Positions 23,534-34,415 of a DNA stretch of 64,000 nucleotides are shown here, piece after piece. Made by a program: the position numbers and the translations under genes. The stretch's first letter is position 1. The number at the start of each line of letters is the position of its first letter. Below the pieces are notes generated by a model that searched no databases, was not told the DNA's origin, and was given only the letters and a program-made list of their open reading frames with translations. The DNA is from Carposina sasakii (taxonomy: Eukaryota; Arthropoda; Insecta; Lepidoptera; Carposinidae). The stretch is taken from positions 6,572,001 through 6,636,000 of the forward strand of contig CP053170.1 in the NCBI GenBank assembly GCA_014607495.2, read 5' to 3'.

Positions 23534-25481
23534 GTTGACTATGCATATAAAATATCCGATTTTTTTATTTACTTGTCGTAAAATCACATGTTTTATACTG
23601 AAGTGACAAGGAAAATTATGCGCAGCTACATCTTTATAATATCTACGTAGTTTTATGTCGTTTACATATTTCTTGTTTCAGGGTTATTTCGATTAATGTG
23701 ATGACACGATAAATTTATAATGATAAGTACTCGTTAACTACTTGTATATACCCAATGATGTATTTATGTTAAAAATCTTATTTATGTGACTATTAAGGTA
23801 TAAAAGATGATATTATTTTCTTGCGTGGTATATGATAAAATTGAAACAACCTTAATAACACGAAATTTTAATAATACAAACTATTACTTAACAAAAGTAG
23901 GTATTACTTATAGATAGAGTTTGTCATAAAAGTTTTGTGGTGGAAATCTAACTAATTAAACTAATAACTTAACCCTGTCCTTTCGGATTAATTCTTATAC
24001 TAAAATTAACAAATCAAGTATAGTTTTACTTTTGTTTTCAAGTTTATGTACCATATTTTATGCAATAAATAATGAATATTATTATTTGACTGCGAAAAAA
24101 AAAATGTTTCTCAAAAAATTGGTAGTAAAGTAAATTTTTTCCAATAACCTGCGTGGGATAGAGCTTTCTTTTCAATAGAGATCATCATTTAAATTAAATA
24201 GTAAAAAGCTCGTACAATGCATTCTAGATAATACCTATATAAATGGATTATCTTGGTATTAACATTGATGACTATATTTAACTCAAACTAACAAATATCC
24301 AAAAATAAATCATGAATGCTAATAACTAAGTTTTTCAGCTATACGGTAAATTAAATACTCACTTACCTTGAAGATTGAATCAAAAAAAGATTGCATTTAA
24401 TTAAAAGTTTGGCTTGAAACCGTGATATGTTATATGTCGTAAGTTGGAACAATATGTGGGCGTGGTACTATTAATATGACTGTAACATACATATATGTTA
24501 ACATAACTGTAACATACATATATGAGCTCCTAGTTTTAGTATATTTAGATTTCATAAAAATATGTAAGTACGTACACTTGCCTATTGTGATAATGGCATG
24601 ATTCTTTAAAATGTTAACACAGCATACGCGTCTGACATGACATTTTAAAACAAAATGTATTAATATCTGTCAAATTGAGACTTCATGCCCAGATAAATTA
24701 ATGCTTTTAAGTTTTTTTTATTAGATAGGTACACAGTTCAGTCGCAACGTTATCTATTTACAGGGTACGCAAATAATTCTTAGCATAACATATTTTTTAA
24801 AGTAAAGTTTACGAGAATTTGAATTTCATTGTTTGAGTTTATTTAAATTAGTCATTTTGTAACTTTGGAGGCACGGCATTGGTCAGGTTGAGATCACAAT
24901 TTTTTGCACCATCGATATTTATACATAATTATATACGTATAGGTTACTTACATATTGAAATCATAGACAACTCGAACAAAAAAAAGCTACTGCTAATCAA
25001 CGAAATGATTGACACCACTTTATTTATAAATGGGTATTTCTCAATAATTCCGAGATATAATCACAATGTCCTTAAGCCCTATACTCATACGACACGGCCA
25101 TAATAACATAGTATGTCGCAACCGTTTCAACATACGGTTAGTTTTCTTTTTTTTCGTGGGAAAAGCCGCGCGTTTTCACCACTATGCCAAGACAATGGCT
25201 GTAATAACAACCATCAAATCGAATTGAACTCTAAACTCTGCGCCGTAAAGTTTATAACACACTGCGTGTTATCATGTATGATGTGTGTATGTTTTTATGA
25301 TGTGTCATTTTGAGCTTTATGTGAAGTGTTTTGAAGGTTATTTTTGCAATGTGATTGATGTTTTAACGGTGCTTAATTGTAGGCAGGTATTTGAGGTATG
25401 CTTAACTAGATAACTGCCTGCGGTTTTGCATGTTTTAATTTAATTGCTCATTTATAGATTCTAAATATGCTCATTAAACTG

Positions 25482-25484
<3 letters not shown>
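23534..25484 (+). other. No gene seen; one short tandem repeat
   Basis: Very AT-rich. ACTGTAACATACATATATG occurs twice at 24480-24523. Frames at 24879-25313 show no recognisable family. Confidence 0.4.

Positions 25485-25541
<57 letters not shown>
25485..25541 (+). repeat. Poly-T run of 57 bases
   Basis: Uninterrupted T tract. It could be the poly(A) tail of a minus-strand retroposon, an expanded mononucleotide tract, or an assembly or sequencing artefact. Confidence 0.8.
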
Positions 25542-25542
<1 letters not shown>

Positions 25543-25611
25543 GATTATTATCATTAAGCAATAGCTTAAACCTACTACAGAAAATTAAATGTATGTATAA
25601 AGATCTAGGGT

Positions 25612-25652
25612 AGGCTGATTGCCACGTTTGGCAATGCTATTTTTTGTCCAAA
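25612..25652 (-). mobile_element. LINE C-terminal fragment
   Basis: GATTGCCACGTTTGGCAATG and GCTATTTTTTGTCC resemble the IAIQRGNAAS-coding words at 32568-32605, same orientation. Confidence 0.4.
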
Positions 25653-25668
25653 AAACAATCACGTCAAT

Positions 25669-25683
25669 ATATATATATATATT
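25669..25683 (+). repeat. (AT)n microsatellite
   Basis: About seven AT units. Confidence 0.7.
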
Positions 25684-25914
25684 TTATTTATTTGTATCAC
25701 ACATCATTTAACACATAATTATATCTTTCATATAGGTATAATATAAACTTCTATAAGTTTTTATTATTTATATCGTAATGCTAGTCATGTCATATATATG
25801 AGAATATGAAGATGTTTCGATATTTGTAATTCTTGTCACGGAAAACTACTGATTGAGTTTGATAGAACTTCTGTTGCCTTATCTACAGTTCAAACTTAAA
25901 TAGATCACTGGTTT
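25684..25914 (+). other. No gene seen
   Basis: AT-rich spacer. Confidence 0.4.
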
Positions 25915-26056
25915 AATACATACATACATATAATCACGCCTTTATCCCTTACGGAGTAGGCAGAGCACCAAGGGCCGATAGAACCACATGGTGCCACTTC
26001 TGACCAATTTTGAGGGTATAGTTGAGATGTACAAGTTCGGTTAGTAGTGACAGTAA
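25915..26056 (-). mobile_element. Rep-X copy, 3' part
   Basis: TACATACATACATATAATCA, CGCCTTTATCCCTTACGG, GCAGAGCACCAAGGGCCGAT, GGTGCCACTTCTGACC and GTTGAGATGTACAAGTTCGG. The uninterrupted GTTGAGATGTACAAG shows the empty target of the Helitron at 17691. Confidence 0.75.
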
Positions 26057-27193
26057 TAGAAATAAAATATATAACAAATCGCATTATAGAGTACCCATAA
26101 TTTATAGAGCACGCTTTACAATATATGAACCGTAAGATATAAATAGGCAACTTAATATAATCAACTAATCAGTAGAAAAACTAGAAAATTTTGCTTACGC
26201 TCTGGGAAAATACGAAGTGACACTAGCTCTCCATAGCTTAGCTTATTACTCCTGGATTTGAGTTTGAGCTTAAATTAAATCCGCTATATTTATAGCGTTT
26301 TAAATAGTTAATACCTTGGGCATCATCAGATGTTCCCATGTGCTCAACGGAAGTGTCAGGTGTGCACGCCGCCTTATTACGTATGCGGGTAGCGTAGTGT
26401 GCGCGCGGTTTTAGTTGGTAACCGATGGGTCATTTTGTACGACGTTTTCGTATTTTTTTGTATGAAAAAGTGTAACTGAAATAAATCGCAATATACATAT
26501 ATTAGATATAATCTACGGTACATAATATAACTTCTTACTTAGTAAGAAAGAGTATTAATATATAGGGATTGGGTGAGCTATGAGAAATTGGATTAGTGGA
26601 ATAGATTGGATTAGATTGGATATTAGTATTAAATACAGGGTGGTTTAATAATATAATTAACGAGGAGCCTTACTCAGATAAGTTAATTAAATTAGTCCTA
26701 ATAGGCATAACAGCTAGCTAAAATTGACAACAACAACAAATTTATATGGGAATTAAAGAAACATTTTCGTCTTAAGAACAACAAGCAATGGACTCGACCT
26801 AAATGGCGCGTGCGCAGGTTGCTCTCAATCTAATAGATAGATGTCATAACCGGGTTGCAACAGAAGGTTACAAGTACTCTAGTTCGGGACGTCAAGGATG
26901 CAACAAGATGGCGCAACGTGTTGCTGCAACCGTATTAATTATTGTTAACTTATAGGATGTTGTTAAAAGTTTTTTTTTAATACAAAATGTCCATCATAAA
27001 TTCGCTTAAAATATGTGAATTGAAATGCGGCGATAGGCCTTTCATGTGAATTTCTATTAGAATTGTTTAGCGTCACTATTCGAAAGTATAATTTCCATTT
27101 AGTGTTTGCCAACCATCCGCCTACCCTCTAATCTGACAACCCCTGTCGTCTTAATAAATATAGGTAGATAATTTAATAACGAAAAATAAATTA
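26057..27193 (+). other. No gene seen
   Basis: Mixed AT-rich sequence with a small GC-rich patch at 26360-26450. Confidence 0.4.
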
Positions 27194-27331
27194 GTTCAAA
27201 ATACAAACTGCGGTCACCAACCCGCCTTCCCAGCGTGGTGACTATAGGCAAAAACCCCCCATGGCAGTCTTGTGGCGTGCCCTGGGGGAGGCCTACGTCC
27301 AGCAGTGGACTGCATTAGGCTGATGATGATG
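27194..27331 (+). mobile_element. RTE-SINE copy, 3' half
   Basis: TTCAAAATACAAACTGCGGT, CACCAACCCGCCTTCCCAG, TTGTGGCGTGCCCTGGGGG, GGCCTACGTCCAGCAGTGGA and CTGCATTAGGCTGATGATGATG. The tail part still reads W-R-A-L-G-E-A-Y-V-Q-Q-W-T-A before the stop. Confidence 0.8.
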
Positions 27332-27450
27332 TAATAAGTTAGTAATTATAATAAATAAATAATTATCACATCGTTTTAATAAAACATATTCATATTCGAA
27401 TGTTTGATCAATATCGAAGAATTTCTATATCTTTCATTGAGCTATAACGA

Positions 27451-27553
27451 GCCGCGCTAATGCGAGGTAGAGTAGTGCATGTCGTAAAAGCCGACTTAGG
27501 AACTTGGGAAATATCTGAAGCTGCTACAACTTGTCACTGATCATTAATATCAG
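27451..27553 (-). repeat. Rep-A copy, diverged, truncated by MITE-3
   Basis: GCGCTAATGCGAGG, TGCATGTCGTAAAAGCCGAC, TTAGGAACTTGGG and CAACTTGTCACTGATCATTA. Confidence 0.55.
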
Positions 27554-28025
27554 CCCCATTAGCCTGACCACCCATCGTGGATATCGTATCGTACGATATA
27601 GTATCGTCTCCATACAAAATTCAACATGGCGGCTATATTTATCGTAATTTGACAGGCTAAATGTCGATAAATCGTTTAATCATATCGTGTTTCGTAGGTC
27701 ATGCCATAGAGGAATAAGATGTAGACATAGAGTGCTAATGTTATACTAACAGTTTTGATGCACTATTAGACTTTTAGGTGCCTCACAATTCCAGTCCTTA
27801 ACACTTAGATTGCATAACTATACGTTACAATACATTAGTAATGTAGTACATTACTATACATTACACTAATAGAATCTAAGTGTCAAGGACTGAAATTGTG
27901 AAAGCACCGAAAAAATGGTCTCGAAATGTATGTGCATCTATGTCTAAATGGTCTGCTAGTATGACATGCTTAGCACTCTATGTCTACATGTCTGCATGTT
28001 CATCTCTATGGTCATGCTACTTGGG
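27554..28025. mobile_element. MITE-3 copy containing MITE-2
   Basis: Outer ends CCCCATTAGCCTGACCA and GTCATGCTACTTGGG are imperfect inverted repeats. Interior CATCGTGGATATCGTATCG, CAACATGGCGGCTATATTTA and ACAGGCTAAATGTCGATAAA match 48227-48383. Removing MITE-2 and one GTCATGC restores the family sequence. Confidence 0.7.
27705..28010. mobile_element. MITE-2 copy nested in MITE-3
   Basis: CATAGAGGAATAAGAT at left and CATCTCTATG at right. The body has the same words as 20238-20509 but a more diverged right arm. Flanked by GTCATGC at 27698-27704 and 28011-28017. Confidence 0.85.
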
Positions 28026-28945
28026 TGAAAATCTCGCTAGCATGCTCGGATATTAAACGTAGCAATTGTGGTAAATTGCGCACTATATTCGACACAACCA
28101 TCAACCTGCAGTTCTGAGCCACCACTCGCCGCCACTGTCGTTATGCGGAAATACATTGTAAATGCCATCTTGTGTCTAAAATATGTATGTCGGAACTATT
28201 TCATCAGCGATATGGTTCTATATTTAGCAAACAATTTCGTAAATTAAACTTGAACACCACTAAAATCGTTATTGTGGCTAATAACAGAACACTTTTTGAG
28301 AAGAATAATTCCCCCATACTGTACTGTATTTTGAGTTATCAGCACACAATGCGACCAAGTAGCGGTAAACCGTGTGAAAATCAGATATATCTGTTTTATA
28401 CTATATGTCTTAGAATATTTTTTCCGAAACAATGGACGCACAGGCGGCCATATGTACCGGTTTTTGTTTAATTATCTCAGTAATTTGCCTTTCTAAATTC
28501 TAGAGGTCGTTCTAAAATTTTATTGCTTTGGCAATTTATTAGATTTTGTTAATTGGGATGAATTTAGAGGTTGCACATCTTAGATGTGTTAATTTTAGTT
28601 CTGAACTTAAATATTCATTAGTTTTTTGTTTGGTATAATGTAATTTTTTATGGCCGTATTACCTGCTTTTTGCCTTGAGCAATTTTTTAATTTCTTTTTC
28701 CAATAACGGTTTTATTTATTTTTACGTCAGCCTTCGCGTTAGCGTATAAAAAACATGTATGTGGTGGTGGTGAAAAGGGAAGCGCTTCCGGCCCCACCGG
28801 GCCACTAGTTGTTGTTCGGCCCATGTATATATTCCAATCATTCTGAGAAACTTCGATATCGCGTTCTAGGATTTTGCATTCGATTGTGGTTCTCTCCTGC
28901 ATCCGATAGATGGCTTCGCTACATGTACCTTTACATATACAAATG
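28026..28945 (+). other. No gene supported; possible TE remnant
   Basis: Overlapping frames on both strands at 28172-28471 have no recognisable product. 28720-28810 is GC-rich (GAAGCGCTTCCGG, CCCCACCGGGCC) and its minus-strand frame is open for some 80 codons, possibly decayed transposon coding sequence. Confidence 0.3.
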
Positions 28946-29013
28946 CGCACGACAGTGTTTCCAAAATGGGTTGGCCAGAACTACAAGATTATTAAGAGAT
29001 TCAACAGCCACAT
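28946..29013 (+). repeat. Rep-A fragment
   Basis: GACAGTGTTTCCAAAATGGG, TTGGCCAGAACTACAAGATT and AACAGCCAC. Confidence 0.55.
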
Positions 29014-29073
29014 AATATGAAAAAAATTCAGCCCATCCAGTTTACAAAAAAATGAAAAATATTTTGTTTATAA

Positions 29074-29219
29074 ACGGCCAATTTCAATACGAGAGATCAA
29101 AAAGAATCTCGGATTTTTTTATTCCTAATTCAAAATTTTGTATGAAAACTGTTGAAAATTAAATCTGAGATATCCAAAAAATCTCTCAAGATCAGTTATA
29201 CGAGTAGAAATTGGCTGTT
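29074..29219 (+). mobile_element. MITE-6 copy
   Basis: ACGGCCAATTTCAATACGAG, GATCAAAAAGAATCTCGG, TTTGTATGAAAAC, ATCTGAGATATCC, AAAAATCTCTCAAGATCAG and AGAAATTGGCTGTT. Confidence 0.75.
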
Positions 29220-29357
29220 AAGTTGTATATACCGCGCATAATGTTAATGTAAAAGACTACGTTAAATTGCTATCAATATGGCGTGCTACGAATGCTACGA
29301 AATCCGTAGTCGTTACATATTATTAGAAAGTTTGGCAGAAAGCTTTATTTGTCTGCC

Positions 29358-29445
29358 CCGCTAGTCTAAACGTAAGCATAGGATCTCTTTCATGATCCAG
29401 CTGTTTTGGCTACTTCATTTTGAGATCACAGGCAGCACATAGGTT
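29358..29445 (-). repeat. Rep-A fragment
   Basis: GCCCCGCTAGTCTAAACGTA, GGATCTCTTTCATGATCCAG and GGCTACTTCATTTTGAGA. Confidence 0.5.
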
Positions 29446-29501
29446 TGTATAAAAGATCCTTTGACAATGCGTGTCTCATTGTAATTTGAACATACATATA
29501 T

Positions 29502-29526
29502 AAGGTCTTTTCAAAATTAGTGATTA
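29502..29526 (+). mobile_element. MITE-8 terminal fragment
   Basis: AAGGTCTTTTCAAAATTAGTGATTA matches the ends of the complete MITE-8 at 29953-30186, but nothing more of the element is present here. Confidence 0.65.
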
Positions 29527-29530
29527 TCTA

Positions 29531-29584
29531 CCGGGACCCTGCACTTCTGGCTACCCCATTTATTAAAACACAGCAGTGTCTATA
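29531..29584 (-). repeat. Inverted duplicate of the Rep-A head
   Basis: 53 bases are an exact reverse complement of 30188-30240, including private variants (GCAGGGTCCCG) not seen in other Rep-A copies. It is therefore a local duplication, not a separate insertion. Confidence 0.9.
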
Positions 29585-29949
29585 CGGGGTGATTTTTGGT
29601 CGTCAACGTTCCCGGAAACTACAGAATCTCCTTATAATCACGATCATTTTTCTCCATGGAAGCATACCTGGGAAGTGTCTGGTTTCCAAAATATTAGGGT
29701 CCAAAGTTGAGTAAATAGACTGCGTTTTTCTGCATAAATGCACATAGATGCGTGTAGCAAGATTTTTTCACGAGAAATAATTAATATCTGTCTATGAAAA
29801 AACTAGCATAAACACTGGACACTATACATTTCGCCCGATCAAGTAAAAAAATTTACATCATTTCCCAGCATTTTTTTGGCATAAACATACTTTATTTGAT
29901 GTATAAAGTACGTACCCTTAGTTAAGGGTGGCAACGAAAAAACACCCTG
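29585..29949 (+). mobile_element. MITE-7 copy, full length
   Basis: CGGGGTGATTTTTGGTCGTC at left and CAACGAAAAAACACCCTG at right. Same interior order as 15497-15877, with small indels. Confidence 0.8.
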
Positions 29950-29952
29950 TGT

Positions 29953-30186
29953 AAGGTCTTTCTAAAATCAGTGATTACTTTTTGACACGAAACTAGGGAG
30001 GTAAGAACAAAAAACTTTCACTATGGGACCAACTACGAAATAGTGAAAAAAAAATCAGCTGTTCCATACATTTCAGTGCAGTTATTATTCGAGACTATTT
30101 CGTAGTTGGTCCCATAGTGAAAGTTGTTTCTTCTTACCTACATAGTTTCGTGTCAACAAATAATCACTAATTTTAGAAAGACCTTG
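29953..30186. mobile_element. MITE-8, palindromic
   Basis: AAGGTCTTTCTAAAATCAGT at left and ATTTTAGAAAGACCTT at right. Long inner arms CACTATGGGACCAACTACGA and GTAGTTGGTCCCATAGTG around a centre near 30050. About 115 bases per arm. Confidence 0.8.
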
Positions 30187-30187
30187 T

Positions 30188-30425
30188 ATAGACACTGCTG
30201 TGTTTTAATAAATGGGGTAGCCAGAAGTGCAGGGTCCCGAAAGAGATAGTACAGCTACGTTTACGAGTACCACGGTAGCGGGGTCAGATCTGAAAGATCA
30301 GTGATAAGTTGCTATTCATCATACATACACATAAGTTGCTCATCGTCTGAGGAACGCCTCTAAAACCCTTAGTCGACATGTTACGACATGCACGAAAGGA
30401 GATGCAGCTGATCCAGTGAAGCCCA
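30188..30425 (+). repeat. Rep-A copy
   Basis: TATAGACACTGCTGTG, GGGGTAGCCAGAAGTGCAGG, AGATCAGTGATAAGTTGCTA, then CTTAGTCGACATGTTACGAC and AGGAGATGCAGCTGAT. About 30 extra bases lie near 30320. Confidence 0.75.
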
Positions 30426-30740
30426 GGCATACTGTCTTTTTTTTGTTTCTTAAAAATCCGTATAGAAAATTGAGATCTTAGTAAAGGCCCTTTATTGGCT
30501 GATAGCAGAAAATAACTTTAAATTAGCAGAAGTTGCAAAACAGACAAATTATCTCAGACCAATCTATTCTAGGATCATAAATCGTGTCGACAATGAAACT
30601 TTTGTGCCGTAGGTTTCGCACGACCATTGCGAATTTTGTTTTGCAACTGTTACGGACATAATATCAGGTATATTCACTATATGTGGACTGAAGTACTAGT
30701 ACTACAGCACTAGTCTTTATTATACATAGATATACATACA
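30426..30740 (+). other. No gene seen
   Basis: Unique AT-rich spacer. Confidence 0.4.
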
Positions 30741-30962
30741 CATCAGCATACTGGTAGTCCACTGCTGGACGTGGGCCTCCTCCAGAGCACGTCACAAGGC
30801 TACTACCATGGGGGTTTATGCATGCTGGGACGGCGGGTTGGTAACCGCAGTGTGATTTTCGGACTATGTTCTCAACATGGGAAGCGCTGCTACTTACCTC
30901 TCAGAGACCCTTATATGCCTCTTATGATACCCATGTGGAGCAAGCATGGAGTGATGTTCTAC
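30741..30962 (-). mobile_element. RTE-SINE copy, diverged
   Basis: CATCAGCATACTGGTAGTCC, ACTGCTGGACGTGGGCCTCC, CATGGGGGTTTATGCATGC, GATTTTCGGACTATGTTCTC and TTATGATACCCATG. Confidence 0.7.
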
Positions 30963-32093
30963 TTTATTGAAACTATACGGCAGACGTATATAGGTAGATA
31001 GGCACATACAATTACGCATATTATCAGCAAAAAGGCTGGACAGAAGTTCACAAAATACATATCACATAGCTATAACAAGCCAAAGTTAGTAAGAAATATT
31101 TAACACTCGTATTTTAGTCCAAAATTACCCTTGATTGAGGGGATCTCTCAACTGAATAGATTTCTCTTTAATATAAGAGTAACATTTTGTCAGCTTGAAA
31201 TAAATTTCTAGCATTATCATTGGATGTACAAAATAGTCGCGTGGCATAAGTATACGTGCACAGAAAACACTTTTTTATCAACAAAAATCCAATCTTGCTC
31301 AAGCAATTAATATTCAAGGCAATCAGATTTCACATACCTGATGCAAGACTAGGTGAACACGTATAAATTGAGCTTAACGTAGGTTTTTGTCTATGGGAAG
31401 TCTTTTGTACTAGGCTATCTAGATTGTTCGATACCGGAATCAAGTTGTATTGCCTAATGAAGGTTTTACGCTGTGGGTTCTATTTAGGCTTAAACAAAGG
31501 GTTTGATTTTTTTTGAACTGCCATTTTATTGTTAGTTTCATGTTCAGATTTGTTGGTGATTTCAGATTTGGTATGTATAGGGAACTGTGTGATTTGTTTG
31601 AGAGTTGTTAAAATTATGATCATGCAGTTATGGCTATCTCTCCCATTATGGACTGACTCACAGACAACATACTACCGAAACTACCAGGGAAAAATTATGG
31701 GATCCCACAATTTACACGGAAACAGGGCGAAATGGTTATTTGAAATTAGTATGATGACACGAAAAAACATAGAATTTTCATAAATTGCCAATCAAATCAT
31801 GTTGTTACTTTTACAAGTAGGTAAATATATAAAATTCAAGTGAAATACCTACAATTCCATTACCTAGTTCTATCTGATTAATATGTATGGATCATGATTA
31901 CAAATTCTGTTAAAATCAGATTATGCGTCTGTAATTTTATTGGGTCGGGTGGTGACCTATGTTTAACGTATTTAACGCTTACCCAATCTATTTAACTGTA
32001 CTGATTTTATTCATTTATGTTTACGGCAAACCAATGAGTAATGTTATTGAAATAAAATTATTATTTGTTTGCTCAAAACATGGTTGTCTTCGT
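30963..32093 (+). other. No gene seen
   Basis: AT-rich; frames up to about 80 codons without family resemblance. Confidence 0.4.
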
Positions 32094-32345
32094 CTTCAGC
32101 CCATTGCAGTCCACTGCTGGACGTAGGCCTCCCCCAGGGCACGCCACAAGGCTACTGCTACAGGGCGTTGGTGACCGCAGTGTGATTTTCGGACTATGTT
32201 GTCAGTACGGGAGGCGCTGCTGCCCGCCTCCCGTGAACCCTTAATCGCCTCGTATGACACCCACGGGCAGACATGGGGTGGTACGAATTCTACTCTGTCC
32301 GCACCACGCGGCCAACGCGGTTTTGGGTCTATTACGTCCATGTAC
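32094..32345 (-). mobile_element. RTE-SINE copy
   Basis: CTTCAGCCCATTGCAGTCCA, CTGGACGTAGGCCTCCCCC, GATTTTCGGACTATGTTGTC, GAGGCGCTGCTGCCCGCC, TCCGCACCACGCGGCC. On the minus strand the tail still encodes WRALGEAYVQQWTAMG, an RTE-type LINE C-terminus. The open frames on both strands belong to the element. Confidence 0.85.
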
Positions 32346-32506
32346 AGACAGCGACCCGTTACATTTTTATTATATGTATAGATGTTTATGGCAAACCAAT
32401 GAGTAATATGTTATTGAAATAAAATTATTATTTATTTGCTGAAAAGATAGGATCAGAGACATGGGGTGGCATGCAAATATTTTATAAAACTAAAAACTAA
32501 TTTAAC
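32346..32506 (+). other. Spacer with short local repeat
   Basis: GGCAAACCAATGAGTAAT and TTATTGAAATAAAATTATTATTT occur both at 32022-32068 and 32388-32432, on either side of the RTE-SINE. A local duplication, too long and too far from the ends to be a simple target duplication. Confidence 0.45.
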
Positions 32507-32866
32507 CTACACGAAATTAAATATATTTACAAAGTTGCCTTCTACCGGGAGGGTGCCCAGAATGCTGGCAGCATTGCCACGTTGTATGGCAATGCTATTT
32601 TTTTGCGCAAAAAGGAGACCAGCATTCTGGTCACGGGAGCTTTCGCGTAATTTATTGGAAATTTCCCGGTATAGGCGATGAGCGCCTGGTCCCCACGGTC
32701 CCAGTGTTACGACGCCAAACGGCACAAACATGTAGTCTCCTAGGAGCCATGCATATCTGCGGCGCTTGGCGTTTTCAGCTGAACATGCGGCAGCACCGGC
32801 CTTAACTGATGTTCCGCCTATGTGGGACGCAGCAAGTGTGTCAACACAAGTAGCAAATATTTTAAT
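32507..32866 (-). pseudogene. Non-LTR retrotransposon, C-terminal remnant
   Basis: About 119 codons open on the minus strand without stop. Residues include VDTLAASHIGGTSVKAGAAA, ENAKRRRYAWLLGDYMFVPF, GVVTLGPWGPGAHRLYREIS and NSIAIQRGNAASILGTLP. The LGPWGP...QR-SIAIQRGNAAS pattern is typical of C-terminal ends of LINE-type polymerase proteins. Lacks the RT domain; truncated at both sides by AT-rich sequence. Clade not certain. Confidence 0.65.
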
Positions 32867-34415
32867 TTATTCAATAATATTACAAAATTAATTACTTTAA
32901 CTTATTGGTGATGCCAGAAGTATGGGTGAGCCTAGGTTAGGTTAGATCTACTACTACCCAGCATAGTCACTAACATTAGAGACATTTGTTTGTAATTCAC
33001 GCTACTAGAGTCTCGTAGGCTGATGCATGGTTGCATGGTTTACTTTGCTTCAAAGCAATGCGACAACGAAAATAATAAATTATTATGGTCATTTAAGAGG
33101 CATGCATGGGGCCGTATAGCCAATATGTATTACATGGCGGATACCTCAAATAAATACCTTAATAATGCTTATTACTTATTATACTTAGGTAGGTACAATC
33201 AATATTTTGCGCGAAAATATAAATCGGACCCAGACACGATATATACGAGCTATAGGGTACTTTGACTTAGCGGAAATACGAATAAATTCAAGCTTACAAC
33301 TTTAACTTGAAAAAAAAAACTTAATCTCCTTAATTTGTTTCCCAACCTCCAATTCATAATTTCCAATTGAATCCTAAGTTGTATGACGGATTGTATGGCC
33401 GTTCGATAGTCGAGTAAGCGTAATAAAGTATTACAGTATTTACAGTTCATGGCGCTGCGTTTCTCTTTCACCTCTGCTCCAGAAGCGCGCGCAGCCACCC
33501 GTGACTACACGGGCCATCGCCTAGTAGGTGCGCCCGCGCAGTTGAACTACACTAACTTGTAGCGGCCGCACGCGACTTTGCCTGCGTGAACTTTATACTC
33601 TATGGGCCTTAACAAAAATAAAAACAACATTGTTTAAGCCTTGGTAAGGTGGCCAGTTTTTGGGCTTTTTTATCGTGTTGGGCTTCTTAAATCCAATATG
33701 ATTCAAACGTTGCTCAAAAATATAAGATTTGTGGTTATTCTTTTGTTTTTTTTTTTTAATAATTTTTCTCAACTGGTAGCCCTCAGAGGGGTTTATATAT
33801 AAAAAAAAGATTAAATGTCAAAGTGTAATTTTTTTTTGTTAATACGACGATATTAATTAATTATATCTCCATAACGATCTCTAATTGCATCGATTCTGTT
33901 GAGAGTCTTTTATCTAATTTAGTTACCAATATTTATTTGTAATAACTAGGTTTTCAACAAGACGAGTGACGTATACTTTATCATTGGTGTAACTAGTCAT
34001 ATGGTAGGATGTATGAGGGGTGTGCACTCGCTAAATCACTCTGAGATGCCTTGTAAACTGTTTCCGTTCGGTTAATTATACCTATTGCTTTTCGGAATAA
34101 CCTACCTTAGTTATAAAATGTTCACAAACTTTACAACGCATCAATCTAGCCCTACCCTAGTTACGTCTTGTGTCGTAGATACTAAGCTACCCTATATAAA
34201 TACATACCTACATAGATAATTATTGAAACATCAATGACACGGAAATAAACATGATTATATTAATTTTTGTACTTTTTTTTTACAATTAGCTAGGCAAACA
34301 TTTGACCGCCATCGTGCCTGATGTTAAGCAAGATGCGGTCTAGGGTGGTACATGTTTGCCTATTCACTCTAGCTTTGAAGAGACCAATGTTGTACCTGCC
34401 GAATTGCCTGTGTTG
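32867..34415 (+). other. No gene seen; one CpG patch
   Basis: 33445-33590 is GC-rich (GAAGCGCGCGCAGCCACC, GTAGCGGCCGCACGCGAC) in an otherwise AT-rich stretch. No coding or repeat signal seen. Confidence 0.35.

Noticed and set aside
28172..28471. 99-codon frame, with a second frame on the other strand
   Set aside because: Open in both directions, no start context or splice logic, no recognisable protein.
32094..32381. Protein-coding gene from the long frames on both strands
   Set aside because: They are the RTE-SINE; the same words occur in about ten other places.
32022..32432. Long target-site duplication of the RTE-SINE at 32094
   Set aside because: The repeated words lie 25-40 bases away from the element ends, so they are a local duplication rather than a target duplication.
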